Position numbers and translations under genes: made by a program | Part shown: positions 11,996-12,311 of the stretch, piece by piece | Layout: every line of letters begins with the position of its first letter | Numbering within the stretch: the first letter of the stretch is position 1 | Notes under the pieces: generated by a model | Database searches by the model: none | The model's input: the letters and a program-made list of their open reading frames with translations, nothing else | Told to the model about the DNA's origin: nothing | Assembly (NCBI GenBank): GCA_945889655.1 | Contig: CAMDCH010000053.1 | Coordinates: forward strand, 1-12,311 | Length of the DNA: 12,311 nt | Direction: 5' to 3' | From: SHZT01 sp945889655 | GTDB lineage: Bacteria; Gemmatimonadota; Gemmatimonadetes; Gemmatimonadales; GWC2-71-9

Positions 11996-12311
11996 ATGCG
12001 TCGAATGATTGCTGCCGCCACCCTGCTCGTGCTTCCCGCCTTCCTGGAAGCGCAGGCGCCAACGTTATCGCAGACCGTCAGGAATTTCGTGACCGTGGGC
12101 GAGCCGGTCGTGGCCCTGACGCATGTCACCGTGATCGACGGGACCGGCGCACCGCCGGCCGCGAACCAGACGGTGGTCATCGCCAACGGCAAGATCCAGG
12201 CGGTAGGAGCGGCGGTCGCCGTGCCGGCGGGCGCGCGGACGATCGACCTCACCGGTCACGTGGTTATCCCGGGCTTCGTGGGACTCCATGACCATTCCTT
12301 CTATGGCGGCG
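11996..12311 (+). CDS. Second exported amidohydrolase, N-terminal part (3' end outside window)
   Basis: The frame is open from the ATG at 11996 to the window edge, giving 105 residues. It has a signal peptide ending LEAQ (about residue 20) and the first half of an amidohydrolase: THVTVIDGTG, VVIANGKIQAVG, VVIPGFVGLHDHSFY, with H98 and H100 forming the HxH metal motif. It is plainly a paralogue of the gene before it: the segments VALTH-VIDGTGA, QTVVI-NG, VPAGAR and VIPG-VGLH-H-FY align with few changes. AGGAG (11986-11990) sits 5 nt upstream of the ATG and overlaps the TAG stop of the preceding gene, so the two are likely translationally coupled. Function as for its neighbour; the remaining metal ligands are outside the window. 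Confidence 0.88.
   Translation, partial: MRRMIAAATLLVLPAFLEAQAPTLSQTVRNFVTVGEPVVALTHVTVIDGTGAPPAANQTVVIANGKIQAVGAAVAVPAGARTIDLTGHVVIPGFVGLHDHSFYGG

Overview
This is a GC-rich, gene-dense bacterial chromosomal window of about 12.3 kb. Exported proteins carry signal peptides ending in -AQ or -GQ. Also present are an Ser/Thr kinase with an extracytoplasmic tail, BlaI/M56 regulation, exported HEAT-repeat proteins and exported amidohydrolases. Together these suggest Gemmatimonadota or a close relative. The assignment is inferred from style, because no rRNA or marker gene is present.

Left part (1-4300). The window opens inside a receptor-type Ser/Thr kinase gene on the + strand, with only the end of the kinase domain, one membrane helix and an extracytoplasmic tail visible. 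It converges with a minus-strand gene for an exported HEAT-repeat protein carrying a C-terminal cyclophilin-type prolyl isomerase domain. The two genes end in the outer arms of a long hairpin built from 7-bp repeats, likely a bidirectional terminator. Upstream of the isomerase gene lies a second minus-strand gene, for a small exported protein rich in Arg/Asp/Glu with a 17-residue repeat and no recognised function. Three copies of a REP-like palindrome (10-bp stem, 4-nt loop) sit in the two intergenic spaces here; two form an inverted pair.

Right part (4230-12311). A same-strand run of six genes, probably one operon, starts at a recognisable promoter overlapped by two BlaI/CopY-type dyads. In order: a BlaI-type repressor; an M56 (BlaR1/MecR1-like) membrane metallopeptidase whose C-terminal region is an Asn/Thr-rich linker plus about ten HEAT repeats instead of a beta-lactam-binding domain; a secreted protein of about twelve HEAT repeats; a multicopper oxidase with all four copper motifs plus an extra N-terminal domain and a Met-rich segment; and two tandem paralogous exported amidohydrolases, the second cut by the window end. 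Gaps between these genes run from a 14-bp overlap to 39 bp.

How the genes may work together (inference). Signal perception outside the membrane, perhaps through the HEAT arrays of the M56 protein and its secreted neighbour, would activate the metallopeptidase. BlaI would then be cleaved directly or indirectly, leaving two TACA/TGTA-like dyads and derepressing its own operon, including the oxidase and amidohydrolases. This HEAT-sensing version of the BlaR1/BlaI relay is the most interesting candidate in the window. The sequence does not show the signal or the enzyme substrates.
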